64,000 nucleotides of DNA from the NCBI GenBank assembly GCA_030998225.1, contig JAPYXD010000700.1:930001-994000 (forward strand). The letters are read 5' to 3'. The notes beneath the pieces were generated by a model. That model was given only the letters and a program-made list of their open reading frames with translations, was not told the DNA's origin and ran no database searches. The position numbers and the translations under genes were made by a program. This document shows positions 61,201-64,000 of the stretch, piece by piece (within the stretch, counting starts at the first letter, position 1; each line of letters opens with the position of its first letter). This stretch comes from Diplolepis rosae (Eukaryota > Arthropoda > Insecta > Hymenoptera > Diplolepididae).

Positions 61201-64000
61201 GCATCACCGACGATTTCAAAAAACGTGATATGTGTCGAAATGACTAAATTTGTGGTCAGAAATAGATACTGTGTAGTGAATGCCGGGTTTTCGTTATATC
61301 AATGCTTGAGCAATTTTAATTAAACTGTTGATTAACTTCAATAAAATATAAAGTACATTTTTAGGTATAGGATTTCGATTTGATCTTTTTTAAGTTCATT
61401 TAGTTTGCTCCGAATAAAGCCACAAATATGTTTTTTTTAATCACCTGCTTCATCAAAACACCCAAAATCATATTATGCACTTTGGTATATTATGTGCATT
61501 TGATATTTAATCTAAGAAAAATACTCATATTTGTATATTCGACATTTCAAATATATGCAATCGTCACCGAATTGAAATTGAGATTATTTGATAGTACATA
61601 CTCAATCTGACATACACTTTTCGATAATCTGAAATTTTCAGTTCTGAATTCAATGAGTTGAGTGTAGAACTGATTAAATGCTGGTTGTTGACTTTTACCT
61701 AAATCAAGATTATGGAAACGTCGAATGAGCATCACCGAGATTTACAAGAACGTGATATTTGTCGAAATGACTAAATTTGTGGTCGGAACTAAATACTGTG
61801 TGGGAAATGCGGGGTCTTCGTTATATCAAAGCTTGAGCAATTTTAATTAATCTGTTGATTAACTTCACTAAAATATAAAGTACATTTTTAGGTATAGGAT
61901 TTCGATTTGATCTTTTTTAAGTTCATTTAGTTTGCTCCGAATAAAGCCACAAATATGTTTTTTTTAATCACCTGCTTCATCAAAACACCCAAAATCATAT
62001 TATGCACTTTGGTATATTATGTGCATTTGATATTTAATCTAAGAAAAATACTCATATTTGTATATTCGACATTTCAAATATATGCAATGGTCACCGAATT
62101 GAAATTGAGATTATTTGATAGTACATACTCAATCTGACATACACTTTTCGATAATCTGAAATTTTCAGTTCTCAATTCAATGAGTTGAGTGTAGAACTTA
62201 TTAATTGTGGGTTATTGACTTTTACATAATACAAGTTTATGGAAACGTTGAATGAGCATCACCGAAGATTTACAAGAACGTGATATTTGTCGAAATGACT
62301 AAATTTGTGGTCGGAACTAAATACTGTGTGGGAAATGCGGGGTCTTCGTTATATCAAAGCTTGAGCAATTTTAATTAATCTGTTGATTAACTTCACTAAA
62401 ATATAAAGTACATTTTTAGGTATAGGATTTCGATTTGATCTTTTTTAAGTTCATTTAGTTTGCTCCGAATAAAGCCACAAATATGTTTTTTTAATCACCT
62501 GCTTTATCAAAACACCCAAAATCATATTATGCACTTTGGTATATTATGTGCATTTCATATTTAATCTAAGAAAAATACTCATATTTGTATATTTGACATT
62601 TCAAATATATGCAATCGTCACCGAATTGAAATAGAGATTATTTGATAGTACATACTCAATCTGACATACACAATTTAGTTAATCTGAAATTTTCAGTTCT
62701 GAATTCAATGAGTTGAGTGTAGAACTGATTAAATGCTGGTTGTTGACTTTTACCTAAATCAAGTTTATGGAAACGTTGAATGAGCATCACTAACGATTTC
62801 AAAAAACGTGATATGTATCGAAATGACTAAATTTGTGGTCAGAAATAGATACTGTGTAGTGAATGCCGGGTTTTCGTTATATCAATGCTTGAGCAATTTT
62901 AATTAAACTGTTGATTAACTTCAATAAAATATAAAGTACTTTTTTGGGTATAGGATTTCGATTTGATCTTTTTTAAGTTCATTCAGTTTGCTCCGAATAA
63001 AGCCACAAAAATGTTTTTTTTTAATCACCGGCTTCATCAAAACACCCAAAATCATATTATGCACTTGGGTATATTATGTGCATTTCATATTTAATCTAAG
63101 AAAAATACTCATATTTGTATATTTGACATTTCAAATATATGCAATCGTCACCGAACTGAAATTGAGATTATTTGATAGTACATACTCAATCTGACATACA
63201 CTTTTCGATAATCTGAAATTTTCAGTTCTGAATTCAATGAGTTGAGTGTAGAACTGATTAAATGCTGGTTGTTGACTTTTACCTAAATCAAGATTATGGA
63301 AACGTCGAATGAGCATCACCGAAGATTTACAAGAACGTGATATTTGTCGAAATGACTAAATTTGTGGTCGGAACTAAATACTGTGTGGGAAATGCGGGGT
63401 CTTCGTTATATCAAAGCTTGAGCAATTTTAATTAATCTGTTGATTAACTTCACTAAAATATAAAGTACATTTTTAGGTATAGGATTTCGATTTGATCTTT
63501 TTTAAGTTCATTTAGTTTGCTCCGAATAAAGCCACAAATATGTTTTTTTTAATCACCTGCTTCATCAAAACACCCAAAATCATATTATGCTCTTTGGTAT
63601 ACTATGTGCATTTCATATTTAATCTAAGAAAAATACTCATATTTGTATATTTGACATTTCAAATATATGCAATCGTCACCGAATTGAAATAGAGATTATT
63701 TGATAGTACATACTCAATCTGACATAAACAATTTAGTTAATCTGAAATTTTCAGTTCTGAATTCAATGAGTTGAATGTAGAACTGATTAAATGCTGGTTG
63801 TTGACTTTTACCTAAATCAAGATTATGGAAACGTCGAATGAGCATCACTAACGATTTCAAAAAACGTGATATGTGTCGAAATGATTAAATTTGTGGTCAG
63901 AAATAGATACTGTGTAGTGAATGCCGGGTTTTCGTTATATCCATGCTTGAGCAATTTTAATTAAACTGTTGATTAACTTCAATAAAATATAAAGTACTTT
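55214..64000 (+). repeat. Satellite 2 array, 529-bp AT-rich monomer, 17 copies
   Basis: Head-to-tail repeats sharing the landmark GTTCATTYAGTTTGCTCCG. This occurs at 55216, 55745, 56273, 56802, 57331, 57861, 58390, 58919, 59448, 59977, 60507, 60865, 61394, 61921, 62449, 62977 and 63506. Spacing is 527-530 bp except for one deleted copy. The array leaves the window at the right end. It shares no recognisable sequence with satellite 1. Two monomer types can be told apart: one with TTCATTTAG, the other with TTCATTCAG. Short open frames of 60-70 codons recur in both strands because of the repetition and are not genes. Confidence 0.96.
60507..60864 (+). repeat. Internally deleted satellite 2 monomer (358 bp)
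   Basis: This copy lacks about 171 bp. CTAAGAAAAAT joins directly to TTTACATAATACAAG near 60634, with only about one base of overlap at the join. The rest of the monomer is normal, so this looks like one deletion by end joining. Confidence 0.88.

Noticed and set aside
55371..63319. Recurrent 60-68 codon ORFs on both strands of satellite 2
   Set aside because: They repeat once per 529-bp monomer, are absent from mutated copies, overlap each other on opposite strands and show no protein features.

Overview
This window looks like a piece of insect (at least arthropod) constitutive heterochromatin, probably centromeric or pericentromeric. I see no host protein-coding gene, rRNA or tRNA. About 56 kb of the 64 kb is tandem satellite DNA of two unrelated families. 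The remaining 7.6 kb is one LTR retrotransposon of the Ty3/gypsy type inserted into the first satellite. The organism assignment is an inference: the retroelement's Pol resembles the mdg3/micropia-like gypsy elements common in insects, and its primer site fits tRNA-Lys. I cannot name the species.

Layout. (1) 1-13179 and 20815-55196: satellite 1, all in one orientation. Its basic unit is 193 bp and is made of four modules of 46, 49, 44 and 54 bp. Each module starts with a version of the same roughly 20-bp core and continues with its own spacer. Modules and whole 193-bp units are gained, lost and exchanged, and they are organised into higher-order repeats of about 1.49, 2.45, 3.0 and 3.96 kb. 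(2) 13180-20814: a minus-strand Ty3/gypsy element of 7635 bp with two apparently identical 308-bp LTRs and a perfect 4-bp target duplication. (3) 55214-64000: satellite 2, an AT-rich 529-bp monomer in 17 head-to-tail copies (one internally deleted, one cut by the window end), joined abruptly to satellite 1 at 55197-55215.

The retrotransposon, read from right to left, has this order: 5' LTR, tRNA-Lys-type primer site, leader with a strong splice donor, gag, a complete -1 frameshift signal (GGGAAAC, 9-nt spacer, 8-bp hairpin), pol (protease, RT, RNase H, integrase), two extra ORFs, polypurine tract, 3' LTR. There is no recognisable env. The two extra ORFs occupy its place. Each begins with a C-x2-C-x11-H-x(1 or 3)-C cluster, and each has a splice-acceptor-like sequence just before its ATG. 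This suggests expression from spliced subgenomic RNAs. It is the most interesting candidate for an undescribed feature here.

This copy is young but broken. Gag is split into two frames and seems to lack most of the capsid core. Integrase is interrupted by two single extra A residues in A runs, which could be real or could be assembly errors. Many open frames of 60-140 codons cross both satellites; they are by-products of stop-poor tandem repeats and are not annotated as genes.
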